Assembly: GCF_021545845.1 (NCBI RefSeq)
Contig: NZ_CP088923.1
Span: 2,356,001 to 2,420,000 of the forward strand
DNA from: Rhodanobacter thiooxydans
Lineage (GTDB): Bacteria > Pseudomonadota > Gammaproteobacteria > Xanthomonadales > Rhodanobacteraceae
Length of the DNA: 64,000 nucleotides
Direction: 5' to 3'
The notes under the pieces were generated by a model. It saw nothing but the letters and a program-made list of their open reading frames with translations, was not told the DNA's origin and searched no databases. The translations under genes were made by a program, and so were the position numbers. This document shows, piece by piece, positions 55,551 to 64,000 of this stretch; the stretch's first letter is position 1, and every line of letters starts with the position of its first letter.

Positions 55551-56030
55551 ATGTCTGGTTATACGAATGCCGTCAAAGAGTACGTCGAGCGCTACAAGGC
55601 CGAGGTCGGATCCGATGCGTTGCTCGATCCGCACGCGGTCGCCGAATGGGCTTTTCGCAACGGCCTTCACAAGCCCAGCGTCAAGACCGTCATCGACGCG
55701 ATCGCCACTGACATCGCCCAAGTCTTTCGCGAGGAATACCGAGTCGATCGCCTCGGGCGCCGCTATCGCGCCAAACATGCCGCGACTCAGAAACGGGGCA
55801 CCCAGACGCTATCGCTATGGGCGGATCTTGACGATCCAAACGCGCCCCACACCCACTTCGTCAAATCGTTCGCCCAGCGCCGCCTGCAAATCGTTGGCGA
55901 CTGCGTGCAACTGGCGACGGACGTGGACGTCTACAACGACAAGCGTTGCCCCACCGTGCCGATCCAGGTCCCGCTCGACTTCACTCTGGACGTGATGGAG
56001 TTGCAGCAGGCCGTCAAGAAAGTGGCCTAG
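55551..56030 (+). CDS. Hypothetical third gene of the hig operon
   Basis: Protein of 159 residues starting MSGYTNAVKEYVERYKAEVG with AGAGGAG upstream, 11 bp after higA. It contains HAVAEWAFRNGLHKPSVKTV, which looks helical, and a region (LSLWADLDDPNAPHTHFVKS) that may bind a partner. No membrane segment. Position suggests it works with the toxin-antitoxin pair; no family name recognised. Confidence 0.7.
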   Translation: MSGYTNAVKEYVERYKAEVGSDALLDPHAVAEWAFRNGLHKPSVKTVIDAIATDIAQVFREEYRVDRLGRRYRAKHAATQKRGTQTLSLWADLDDPNAPHTHFVKSFAQRRLQIVGDCVQLATDVDVYNDKRCPTVPIQVPLDFTLDVMELQQAVKKVA

Positions 56031-56121
56031 TCGAACGGATGAAGTACCCAGCACGACTGCCGGACGTACGTAGCACAGGTTGTTTTAGCGATCAGGTCCT
56101 CATTCCACCAGGAGAAGACGC

Positions 56122-56364
56122 ATGGCAAAGAACGAAAAGACCGGCCCTACGGTGACAAAAGCCGCTTCGACGGTCTTGCGCGACCCCGGGGCCAGCAGGG
56201 TTGCCAAGTCGTTGGCGGGCAGCGCGCTGGCCCAGGCCCACACGGGCAAACAGTCCTCGCCGTCGACCGCGAAGACCGCCGCCAAAGTGCTCAACGATGG
56301 CCGCACGAGCGCGACCACGAAGTCGCTCGCCGGCAGCGTATTGACGCAGAAGACCCGGAAGTAA
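56122..56364 (+). CDS. Small two-repeat hypothetical protein
   Basis: Basic protein of 80 residues made of two copies of one unit: AASTVLRDPGASRVAKSLAG and AAKVLNDGRTSATTKSLAG, each followed by S-x-L-x-Q. The ribosome site AGGAGA is 7-8 nt before the ATG. Similar small proteins are frequent in mobile regions, with no known function that I can name. Confidence 0.65.
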   Translation: MAKNEKTGPTVTKAASTVLRDPGASRVAKSLAGSALAQAHTGKQSSPSTAKTAAKVLNDGRTSATTKSLAGSVLTQKTRK

Positions 56365-56483
56365 TGGCCGGACTCGTGGACCGAGCTATCCATCGAATGC
56401 TCCACAGCGACCGGTATTCATGGGCTGCTCAAGCAAGGTATCCGCGTCCTTGCATTTTTTGGATGTGAAGTCCGGGCAGCGCC

Positions 56484-57101
56484 ATGAGCCAACCGTTTGA
56501 CGAGGCCAGCGACCATGCTCTCCTGCGACGCACGGTGCTCCTCGTGGCGTTGCTCAACCTCGGCTACTTTGGCATTGAATTTGTCGTGGCCCTTCGCATT
56601 GGGTCCGTCTCGCTGTTTGCCGACAGTGTGGATTTCCTGGAGGACGCATCGGTCAACCTGCTGATCTGGACCGCCTTTGCGTGGTCGCTCAAAGCCCGCG
56701 CACGCGTCGGCATGGGGCTGGCGGCCATCCTGCTCATCCCTGCGCTCGCCACGCTCTGGGCGGCATGGAACAAATTCCACGCGCCGCTTCCACCGGCACC
56801 GATACCGCTGTCGATCACGGCGCTGGGCGCGCTCGTTATCAACCTCTCCTGCGCGTTGATGCTTGCACGTTACCGAGCCCATCGAGGAAGCCTGACACGG
56901 GCGGCTTTTCTCTCGGCGCGCAACGACGTCTTGGCCAACATCGCCATCATCGCCGCCGGCCTCGTGACGGTTTTTTCTCCGTCGGCGTGGCCCGATCTGA
57001 TCGTCGGTCTTGGCATCATGGCGATGAATGCCGACGCCGCCCGCGAGGTCTGGCGGGCAGCTCGGGACGAACATCGCAGCGCGATCGAAGCGGAGTCCTG
57101 A
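56484..57101 (+). CDS. Cation diffusion facilitator-like membrane protein
   Basis: Protein of 205 residues with five or six membrane helices and no long C-terminal cytoplasmic domain. LFADSVDFLEDASVN and SARNDVLANIAII carry the paired Asp residues of CDF-type metal sites. Compared with full CDF exporters (about 300 residues) it is the short type. Probable divalent cation efflux at the inner membrane; the metal is not readable. Confidence 0.78.
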   Translation: MSQPFDEASDHALLRRTVLLVALLNLGYFGIEFVVALRIGSVSLFADSVDFLEDASVNLLIWTAFAWSLKARARVGMGLAAILLIPALATLWAAWNKFHAPLPPAPIPLSITALGALVINLSCALMLARYRAHRGSLTRAAFLSARNDVLANIAIIAAGLVTVFSPSAWPDLIVGLGIMAMNADAAREVWRAARDEHRSAIEAES

Positions 57102-57139
57102 TCCGTTTTATCGCACGACGAAGCTCCACCCTGACCGAC

Positions 57140-58348
57140 TCATACGGACCCTGCTCCAACCTCTGCCATGGTCAACCAGCGGATGGCATCCCTTGGCAAG
57201 GGATGCAAGTTTCCATAGATGTCCGGTTCGGCGTTGCGATGAAGCGCCTCTCGCGCGGCATCGGCAAATCCGGAGTCGCGATGGGCGAGCCGTTCACGGC
57301 ACAGGACCGCCAGAGCTACGCAGTCACTCAGTGCACCGCGGATCAGTTCGGCCCGACGTATGTTGTCCTGCGTGTCGTCGAAAAGTGCAGCGGCTGCACG
57401 AATCGCCGGATGGCCGTCTGCAAGCGCACGGCGTAGCACCCAAGGCGGCAAACGTGCGTGCATTCGCCGCAGAACAAGCAAGGCGCGTATGGCGGCAAGC
57501 CGACTGTGTACTCGCGACCCAGCCTCTTCGAACAGCGCCGGCAATGCCTGCAGCAAGGCGGCCCGGCCATATTCTTCAAGGCTTTCGAGGGAATCGGCCG
57601 CGGCTCGCTCCAGCACATCGTCTCTCAGCATGTCGACGAGTACAGGAGCCAGCGACGAAAGTCCAAGTCGGCCGGCCGCAGCCACGGCCGATGGCAGGCG
57701 CTCCACGTTGGCCGCGTAGATAGCGTCGACGCATCGTTCAGGGTAGTCACGCGTGATCAGGTGGCGAATGGCGACATCCTTGACCTGATACTCAGCCTCG
57801 CGCCGACTCGACGGAAGCCGCCGCCATGGGATGTCGTGCAAGACGTCCCTCAAGCCCTCACGAGCCATCGGCGACCGCAGACGTGCGAGCATGGAGATGG
57901 CAAACAGACGCCCGTGTGGGATTACCTGCGCGCCTTCACGCAGATAGCGACGCAGCGGTGCAATCGCGTGCTCACCCAGCGCCATGATGCGCTCGGTCGC
58001 GTCCACGCGATTTGCAAGATCATCGATGGATGCTTGCACCTCGGCCTCCCGATCCGGGGAACCTGGCACAAGGGTCGTGGCGGCATGCTTCGGGGTATGA
58101 AGTTCCCTAGCCGTGCGCGCAACAGCCCGCACCGGATGGTCGTGGAGCAATCGAACGGCGTCGTTCCATGATTCGTCGCGCCGCAACTTGGCCACTGCCC
58201 TGACAATCGCCAGGCCCTGCGTCACATCCACGGGGTGCGCAAGCGCGCATCGCGCCAATGGCAGGGCCGCCGCCGGATCACCGCGGCGTCCGAGCGCCTC
58301 GATGGCCATCATCCGCACATCGGCCAGCGGATGCCCCAAAGCGTGCAC
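57140..58348 (-). CDS. HEAT-repeat protein
   Basis: Protein of 402 residues from a GTG at 58348, composed of alpha-helical HEAT repeats (GHPLADVRMMAIEALGRRGD, HPVRAVARTARE, LFAISMLARLRSPMAREGLR, DGHPAIRAAAALF). The same frame continues upstream to 58471 and encodes a zinc ribbon, YFCPHCFAEIEQALPICPRC, but an in-frame TAG at 58472-58474 precedes it and no ATG, GTG or TTG lies between. The original protein probably began there. It could be a scaffold for phycobilisome-lyase-like or repair functions; partner unknown. Confidence 0.75.
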   Translation of the reverse strand: MHALGHPLADVRMMAIEALGRRGDPAAALPLARCALAHPVDVTQGLAIVRAVAKLRRDESWNDAVRLLHDHPVRAVARTARELHTPKHAATTLVPGSPDREAEVQASIDDLANRVDATERIMALGEHAIAPLRRYLREGAQVIPHGRLFAISMLARLRSPMAREGLRDVLHDIPWRRLPSSRREAEYQVKDVAIRHLITRDYPERCVDAIYAANVERLPSAVAAAGRLGLSSLAPVLVDMLRDDVLERAAADSLESLEEYGRAALLQALPALFEEAGSRVHSRLAAIRALLVLRRMHARLPPWVLRRALADGHPAIRAAAALFDDTQDNIRRAELIRGALSDCVALAVLCRERLAHRDSGFADAAREALHRNAEPDIYGNLHPLPRDAIRWLTMAEVGAGSV

Positions 58349-58736
58349 CAGGCGCGTATCGTATGGACGGCAACACCACTGCGCGATGTCGACACCGCAG
58401 CGCGGGCAGATCGGTAGCGCCTGCTCGATTTCGGCAAAGCAGTGCGGGCAGAAATAGACTGTCGTGGTCGCCTACCACGGCGACGCAAAGCCGGACCGCA
58501 CCAACCAACGCGCGTGGCGGGAAAAACCCAGCCTAGACACGGGATGCAGATCATCACTCGACTCCTGATCCGGAGATTTCGAGTCACTGCAGGAGTCATC
58601 AGCCCTAGAGGCGATCGTAGGCGAACTCCATCGCCCATGCGCTTTCACGATACACCACGTCATTCAAGGATGGGGCGGCGGTCTCATCGGTCTGCGAGCT
58701 TGCTTTCCCCTGCCGTGTACGGCTAACGTCTGAGCT

Positions 58737-58804
58737 GGAGATGGCATTCTCCTGGAACCGCCGCAAGGCTGATGATGCCTACCTGTCCGGTTTCCGGAGG
58801 TAGG
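58737..58804 (+). ncRNA. Fluoride riboswitch (crcB motif), decayed copy
   Basis: GGAGATGGCATTCTCC, then a small GCC-GCAA-GGC hairpin and the invariant GCTGATGATGCCTAC, all hallmarks of the fluoride aptamer. The terminator stem CCTACC (58778-58783) / GGTAGG (58799-58804) persists, but the T-run is replaced by TTGCGTCC, so the expression platform looks broken. The gene it would control, a DUF190 gene at 58989, is also broken. Confidence 0.9.
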
Positions 58805-58988
58805 TTGCGTCCCTCCTCCGTCAAACCCGCTATGTATCGCCACGGGTGACGACGATGAATATTGAATCCCGAAGTTTCGCTAGATACCGCTCCTGCTCCG
58901 ACGGTGCAGGCGCGTGGCTGCGTCAGTCCCGACCAGTCGCGATGGATGCAACCCTCGAACCCGTTAAAACGAATTCCGCGGAGGTTCT

Positions 58989-59329
58989 ATGAACGGCTGC
59001 TCGCTTCGTTTCTACATGCACGAGAACCAGAAGCACCGGGGCATGCTCCTGTACGAATGTACGAATGGTTGCTTGAGCAGGCCAAGAAGCAAGGTATTCA
59101 TGGCGGTTCCGCCTTCAAGGCCATTGCCGGTTATGGACGCCACGGTGTGATGCACGAACAGCATTTCTTCGAGCTTGCCGGCGACAATACCGTGCTGGTG
59201 GAATTCATCCTGGGCGATGCGGAAACCACCACCATGCTCAAGATCGTCCAGCAAGACGGTGCCCCCTTGTTCTGGGCGAAATTCCCGGCCGAGTTCGGCA
59301 TCGTCGCCAGCACGGACACTGTGAAGTAA
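58989..59329 (+). pseudogene. DUF190 gene broken by an 8-bp duplication
   Basis: Begins MNGCSLRFYMHENQKHRGML (58989, AGG-rich ribosome site) and continues LYE. At that point TGTACGAA is present twice in tandem (59050-59065). One copy too many shifts the frame; the correct continuation WLLEQAKKQGIHGGSAFKAI, through GYGRHGVMHEQ, lies in the next frame to the stop at 59329. Without the duplication it would encode about 110 residues, like the intact paralogue at 59663-59986. Confidence 0.88.
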
Positions 59330-59406
59330 TCGCGCGTTAGCCACCGCTATTTCGCAAGGAATACACCCCTGATGGTCGATAACGAACGCAACTGAAATCG
59401 TCGCGA

Positions 59407-59484
59407 GGAGATGGCATTCTCCCCGAATTGCCGCAAGGCTGATGATGCCTACCCGTCCGGGTTTCCGGAGGTAGGCATTTTTTT
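59407..59484 (+). ncRNA. Fluoride riboswitch (crcB motif), intact copy
   Basis: GGAGATGGCATTCTCC followed by GCCGCAAGGCTGATGATGCC with the invariant end. GCCTACC (59447-59453) pairs with GGTAGGC (59470-59476), followed by ATTTTTTT, a textbook intrinsic terminator. Fluoride binding should keep the aptamer's share of this sequence paired and let transcription proceed into the DUF190 gene. Confidence 0.95.
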
Positions 59485-59662
59485 GTGTCCGCCTTCGCCA
59501 GACCTGCCCGTCTACCGGCCGCGAACGGTATCGAAGATTGGAACTTGGCATGGGTGCTGCACGATGCGCAGCGGTTCTGGCCCATCAGCAAGGAAGCATG
59601 CGTTTGCGGCAACACGCTGGCGGCTTCGTCAGGGCAGTACGACGAGCGCCGGGGAGGCTCCC

Positions 59663-59986
59663 ATGAAGGGTTGTTCACTGCGTTTCTACCTGCATGAAAC
59701 CGCGATGCATCGTGGTGGATTTTTTACCTATGAACAGGTGCTGGCGCTGGCCAGGAAACAGGGCATTCACGGGGGCACCGTGTTCAAGGCGGCCGATGGC
59801 TATGGCCGACACGGCACCATGAATGAGCAACGCATGCATACGCTGTCGGGATACCAGATCCTGATCATCGAATTCATTCTGGATGAAGCCGAGGCCGACG
59901 CCTTGCTCAAGGCTATCCAGGAGGATGACTTTCCGTTGTTCTGGGCGAAGCTTCCTGCCGAGTTCGGTTCGTTCGGCATGGACTGA
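59663..59986 (+). CDS. DUF190 family protein (PII-like), fluoride-regulated
   Basis: Protein of 107 residues starting MKGCSLRFYLHETAMHRGGF with GGGGAGG upstream. DUF190 (COG1993) proteins have a PII-like fold and are frequently found with CrcB/Fluc fluoride exporters. The conserved KQGIHGGTVFKAADGYGRHG segment is present. It lies 178 bp downstream of the intact fluoride riboswitch. No crcB gene is present in this window. Role presumably in fluoride resistance or in controlling the exporter. Confidence 0.9.
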   Translation: MKGCSLRFYLHETAMHRGGFFTYEQVLALARKQGIHGGTVFKAADGYGRHGTMNEQRMHTLSGYQILIIEFILDEAEADALLKAIQEDDFPLFWAKLPAEFGSFGMD

Positions 59987-60016
59987 TCGCGAAACGTGGG
60001 GACGCCTTCCCATACG

Positions 60017-61291
60017 TCAGCAGCCCTTACCTTCGACGCGAGGGGACGGCACGGAAGGTGGTGTTGGGTGCGTGCCGGCGAGCAACGCACGGATGCGTTC
60101 CAAATCGGTACGCATCGCGGCTTCGCCCGCATGAGAACCCTGCGTCGCAAGCACACCGCTGCCCAACGATTGTCGCAGTTGCTGGCAGACGTGGGCCAAC
60201 CAGTCCTTGAGTTCCTGGGCGTAAGCCAGGAACGCATGTTGAAGTGGTGCCTGCCAATCTTGCCGCAGGTACCGTTGTAGCCGGTACTGTCGCCAGGCCC
60301 GCGGGCCGCGCAGCAAGTAGCGGTGCGGCATGTCCGAGGGTGGAAGGACAAACGGGGGTGCGCCACGCAACATGGCCGACAGCCGCTCATCGTCGAGATC
60401 CTTACCCACGCGCTGCAACTGGGTGACGATATCGCGCACCACCTCGTCCGCCAGTTGCCCGGCCAATGTGCCGAGGTGATGGGGCACCTCCGGAGCGTCT
60501 GCCATAAGCACATGCACGGCATCCTTGAGTACGACGTCCGCCCCACGATAACCAAGGTCACTGCACAAGTTACGCAAGGTGGCTTCGGCTCCCGATAACG
60601 CGTCGAGTGCCGCACCGGAGCCTTGTTGAGCCTGGGGTGAAGTATCCGCCGACGGTTCGTTCAACGCCTGCTCAAGCATCATGCTGACACGCCGCGCCAG
60701 ATGGCCGAGACGCTGCTGTGCGCGCTCATTGCTCTGCGCCGCGCACGCGGCCAACGTCGTCTGCAGTTCAGTATCCCGCCAGCGGTGCAACGAAACGCTG
60801 TGCGAGGGCGCCACACTGACTTCAGCCACGGTCACGGGTTCCTGCAAGACCTCCGATAACGAACGCTCGATGTAGCTCCGCTGCTGTTCCAGTGCGTCGG
60901 CTGACACGGTATCGGATTTGGTCAGCAGCACGAGGCACGAAGCATGGGCCTGCTGCAAGGCACGTGCGAGATCCACGTCCTGCAACGAAAGAGTGGCCGA
61001 CGCATCAATGGTTATGATGCCGAGGTCGCACTGGGGCAGATAGGTAAGCGCATGAGCAGACGCCTTGGCATGCAGCGAACCGAGTCCGGGCGTATCGGTG
61101 AGCACCACGCCGCTGTGCAGCACGTCGGCGGCCACTTCGATGGTGACTTCCCGCAGCCGCCGATGGTTGCCGGCATTTCCGCTCTCGGCGATGTACTGCG
61201 GCAACGCATCCACCGAGACTTCCTCGACGCGCCCCTCCAGGTCGATGGCCCGGATGCGCAGGGCATCGCCATGGCGGATACGCGTGACCAC
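60017..61291 (-). pseudogene. N-terminally truncated dynamin-like GTPase
   Basis: Open frame of 424 codons from a GTG. It has the G3 motif DTPG (VVLTDTPGLGSLH) and G4 (LVLLTKSDTVSADALEQ), but the G1 P-loop GxxxxGKS, which should lie 40-60 residues earlier, is absent. Similar sequence continues in frame upstream as IAPQTPVTAVVTRI to 61345, where a TAA ends it, just before the Tn3 transposase gene end. So the gene was cut by the transposon and cannot bind GTP normally. The intact family member acts in membrane remodelling or stress. Confidence 0.75.
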
Positions 61292-61400
61292 CGCCGTTAC
61301 AGGGGTTTGGGGAGCAATGGAACGAAAAACCGGGATAAGGTCTATTTATCCATAGAAACCATATAGATAGCCAAACACCCCTCCGGGGGCACTCATCCTC

Positions 61401-64000
61401 TCAATCGCCTTCCCTATCGTTGGGATCTCGTAGCGGGCGTAGTTCTCCGCGGGCCACTGCCTCGGGCACGGCAAAGGAATATCGGCCGTGCATGTTGATG
61501 TGGTCATGGCTGAGCGGCGACAGCCGTGCGACGTCCTCATCCCGTACGGGAAAACCGTCTTGACGCAACTGATCCAGTGCCGCCTCCATGTAGATGGTGT
61601 TCCACAAGACGACGATGTTGAGCACCAGGCCCAGCGCGCCCAGCTGGTCCTCCTGACCCTCCTGATAGCGTTGCCGGAGTTCGCCGCGTTTTCCGTGAAA
61701 AATGGCGCGCGCCACACTGTGACGCCCCTCGCCACGGTTGAGTTGGGTCAACGTGCTACGCCGCTTCGCCTCATCGTCAATATAGGTCAGTGTGTGCAGG
61801 GTTTTTTCAATCCGTCCGAACTCAGCCAAGGCCTGGGCCAGACGGGTTGGACGGTCGCCGATCTGCAAGGTTCGCATGATGCCGTTGGCTGGTACACGAC
61901 CCAGTTTCAGCGAGCCCACCAGCCGCAGGATGTCGTCCCACTGCTCCTCGATCAATGGCAGTTTCACCCGCTGGCGGGCAACGGCATTGAGGTCGCCGTA
62001 GTCGGCCTCGGGATCGATGCGCCAGAATCGCGTGCCGCCGACGTCCGCCAATCGGGGACAGAACCGGTACCCCAGCAGCCTGAACAACCCGAACACCACG
62101 TCGCTGTATGCGCCGGTGTCGGTCATGATCTGCGTCGGCTGCAATTCGGTGGGCTGTTCGAGCACCACGCCCAGCAAGATCAAGCTGTCGCGCAGCGTGC
62201 CCGGCACGGTGATGTGGTTGAGACCGCTGAACTGGTCGGAGATCAGGTTGTACCAGGTCACGCCGCGTTCCCGACCGAAATACTTCGGATTGGCGGCCGC
62301 ATGCACAGTGCGCACGGGCACGACGAAACGCATCCCGTCGGCTGACGCCACGTCGCCACCACCCCACTGATGGGCCAGAATCGACCGGTTCTGAGCCGCC
62401 ACCAGGATGGCATTGGCCGCAACCAGGGTGTCGTTGCGGAGGTAATTCTGGTCGACCCACGACAGACGCGATCGTTTCAGTGCAGCGATGTCGGCACGAA
62501 CGAGGGGTTCGAAGCCCGTGTTGCTCGCCTCAGCCAGCAATACGGCACAGAGGCTGATCGGAAGCTCCGCAGCACGAGCAGACCGCTCGGTGAGATGGGT
62601 GAAGGCATCGGTGAAACCGGTACGGGCCGCAATCTCCAGCAATACCTCTTCAATGTCCACGCGTGGCAAACGCTCATTAACCGCAGCGCGCAAGGCCAGC
62701 AAAGACGCTGGTTCTTCGAGCTTGTCGAGGGAGCTGACGACCAGGTCGTTCTCGCCTTCGAACCGCACCGCAGGATTGTCCGGAAGTCGGGACGCTACCG
62801 CGCGGTAGGTCTCATCGAGTTCTTTGGTGATCGCGACGAGTGCCGACGAGGGCGTTGGAGACAAGCTGAGCGTGCGGCAGATGATGGGGCGCGCAGTCTC
62901 CCATTCGTTGCCGCTCAACAGCCCTGCGCGCGGGTCGGCATACTTCCAACTGGGGGCGACGAACACGTCGCGCCGGCGTAACGACGTATGCAATTCGTCG
63001 AGCACGCAGAAAGTGTAGGCCCGATGATCGATGCTGTCGTCGTCGCGAATCGCGTAGCGCTGCCAGCGTTTGCGAATGACATCACGCGGGACGTCGTCGT
63101 CGGCCTTGAATCGCCCGGGATGCGAGCGAAGCCATTCATAGGCGGCGACCACAGCCTCGCCTGCGGGACTCGCGCCGAAACGCAGATTCTCCAGCACAAA
63201 GGGGAGAAAGCGCCGGATGCGCCGATAGCGTTCGCTCAGCTCGCTGTAAAACACGTCGTCGGGCGGTCGTACCAGGTTGCTCACTTCCTGGAGCGCCTGG
63301 GCGAGGACGTCGCGCGGCACCTTGGCGAACAAGGCTTTGCGTAGTTTCTTGTCCGGGAGCGTGCTGTCCAGCACCACTTGGCAAGCATCGGCCAGCAGCG
63401 TGGCCGCACGATCCAGGTCTTTCAGCGTGCGCAAGCGTGTTTTCCGATCCTCCTTGCGCGCTGTGGAAAAAACATCCCGCAGCAGCATTTCAAGAACTTC
63501 GACGGCGTCATCATGCGCGGTGGCTTCCAGGCAATGCACAAACGCTACGAGAGTGGCAAGGCGGCGAACGTCGGGCAAGCGGCTCACGGCGCTGGCTTTG
63601 GCGGCTCCCGCAAAGCGAGCCAGTGCCATGACGCGACTGGCCGGAAGGTGTGACACCCTGGGCAGGTCGATGCCGAGCTCACGAACCTCCCGTAGTCGCA
63701 TCAGCGTTTGAATGAGTGCCGGTCCGCTGACGCGCGTGGGGCCCGATCGCAGCTGATCCAGCAGCGAGTAGCGGCTGCCGGCTGGCACGATCAACAACTG
63801 TTCGAGGCGTTCGCGCTGCCTGTCCAAGAGACGGGTTCCCAGACGCCGCCAAAGATGCTCTTCGACGCGGGCTTTCACGCGAGCGACAAATCGTTCGAGT
63901 GTGCTGCGCCCGGGAAGCAGTACCTTGTGCGTCAACAGCCATGTCATGGCTCGCTCGAACAGGACGCTGGGCCGCTCCGTTCCCGTCCAGCAGAGTGCGT
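61401..64000 (-). CDS. tnpA: Tn3-family transposase TnpA (runs off the window)
   Basis: At least 866 codons of a DDE transposase; Tn3 TnpA is usually near 990. The frame is open at the right edge, so the start is outside. Features: THKVLLPGRSTLERFVARVK, the GRERGVTWYNLISDQFSGLN segment, IMTDTGAYSDVVFGLFRLLG with the catalytic Asp region and LGALGLVLNIVVLWNTIYME near the end. I could not identify the terminal 38-bp inverted repeat with confidence in 61331-61400. No resolvase gene is within the window. Confidence 0.93.
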   Translation of the reverse strand, partial: ALCWTGTERPSVLFERAMTWLLTHKVLLPGRSTLERFVARVKARVEEHLWRRLGTRLLDRQRERLEQLLIVPAGSRYSLLDQLRSGPTRVSGPALIQTLMRLREVRELGIDLPRVSHLPASRVMALARFAGAAKASAVSRLPDVRRLATLVAFVHCLEATAHDDAVEVLEMLLRDVFSTARKEDRKTRLRTLKDLDRAATLLADACQVVLDSTLPDKKLRKALFAKVPRDVLAQALQEVSNLVRPPDDVFYSELSERYRRIRRFLPFVLENLRFGASPAGEAVVAAYEWLRSHPGRFKADDDVPRDVIRKRWQRYAIRDDDSIDHRAYTFCVLDELHTSLRRRDVFVAPSWKYADPRAGLLSGNEWETARPIICRTLSLSPTPSSALVAITKELDETYRAVASRLPDNPAVRFEGENDLVVSSLDKLEEPASLLALRAAVNERLPRVDIEEVLLEIAARTGFTDAFTHLTERSARAAELPISLCAVLLAEASNTGFEPLVRADIAALKRSRLSWVDQNYLRNDTLVAANAILVAAQNRSILAHQWGGGDVASADGMRFVVPVRTVHAAANPKYFGRERGVTWYNLISDQFSGLNHITVPGTLRDSLILLGVVLEQPTELQPTQIMTDTGAYSDVVFGLFRLLGYRFCPRLADVGGTRFWRIDPEADYGDLNAVARQRVKLPLIEEQWDDILRLVGSLKLGRVPANGIMRTLQIGDRPTRLAQALAEFGRIEKTLHTLTYIDDEAKRRSTLTQLNRGEGRHSVARAIFHGKRGELRQRYQEGQEDQLGALGLVLNIVVLWNTIYMEAALDQLRQDGFPVRDEDVARLSPLSHDHINMHGRYSFAVPEAVARGELRPLRDPNDREGD

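Overview
GC-rich bacterial chromosome segment, most likely from a gammaproteobacterium of the Xanthomonadales/Rhodanobacteraceae type. That placement is an inference from gene content and from one REP-like hairpin between the etf genes; no rRNA or marker gene is present to prove it. The window has two parts: about 46.5 kb of acyl-CoA catabolism genes, and about 17 kb of mobile or accessory DNA.

Catabolic part (1-46,520). A FadB/FadJ-type fusion enzyme and a LysR regulator come first. Next is copy A of a regulon (about 6.2-11.3 kb): intact acyl-CoA ligase and IclR regulator, followed by wrecked versions of an ACAD10/11-like dehydrogenase, a ComB-like phosphatase, an APH-fold kinase and a terminal acyl-CoA dehydrogenase. 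A long plus-strand cluster follows (11.8-28.8 kb): an envelope/transport block (DUF1302, DUF1329, YCF48-like, RND/MMPL, MFS) and then enzymes (broken alpha/beta hydrolase, SDR, double-hotdog thioesterase, PaaG-like hydratase/isomerase, nitronate monooxygenase-like protein, acyl-CoA ligase, ACAD11-like dehydrogenase). A patch of gene debris separates it from etfBA, which supplies electron transfer flavoprotein for the many dehydrogenases. Copy B of the regulon follows (32.1-46.5 kb): remnants of the ligase and IclR genes, but intact dehydrogenase, phosphatase and kinase, then a beta-oxidation set (FadB/FadJ, thiolase, DmdC-like dehydrogenase, MaoC hydratase, SDR, two acyl-CoA dehydrogenases). 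What is dead in A is alive in B and the reverse.

Best interpretation: the kinase plus ACAD11-like dehydrogenase form a split bacterial counterpart of animal ACAD10/ACAD11 and of the levulinate enzymes LvaA/LvaC. Those systems phosphorylate 4-hydroxyacyl-CoA and eliminate the phosphate so that beta-oxidation can proceed. A ComB-family phosphatase translationally coupled to the kinase in both copies is the unexpected partner and the most interesting lead here.

Accessory part (46.9-64 kb). A small hypothetical gene; an IS630-family element that has split a DUF4062 gene; a 149-bp MITE whose second copy lies in the DUF1302 gene; two hypotheticals; a KfrA-like protein divergent from a tyrosine recombinase around a 32-bp palindrome; a HigB toxin with a HigA-ImmA/IrrE fusion antitoxin; small hypotheticals; a CDF-like transporter; a HEAT-repeat protein; two fluoride riboswitches upstream of DUF190 genes (first set decayed, second intact); and an N-terminally truncated dynamin-like GTPase beside a Tn3-family transposase that runs off the window end.
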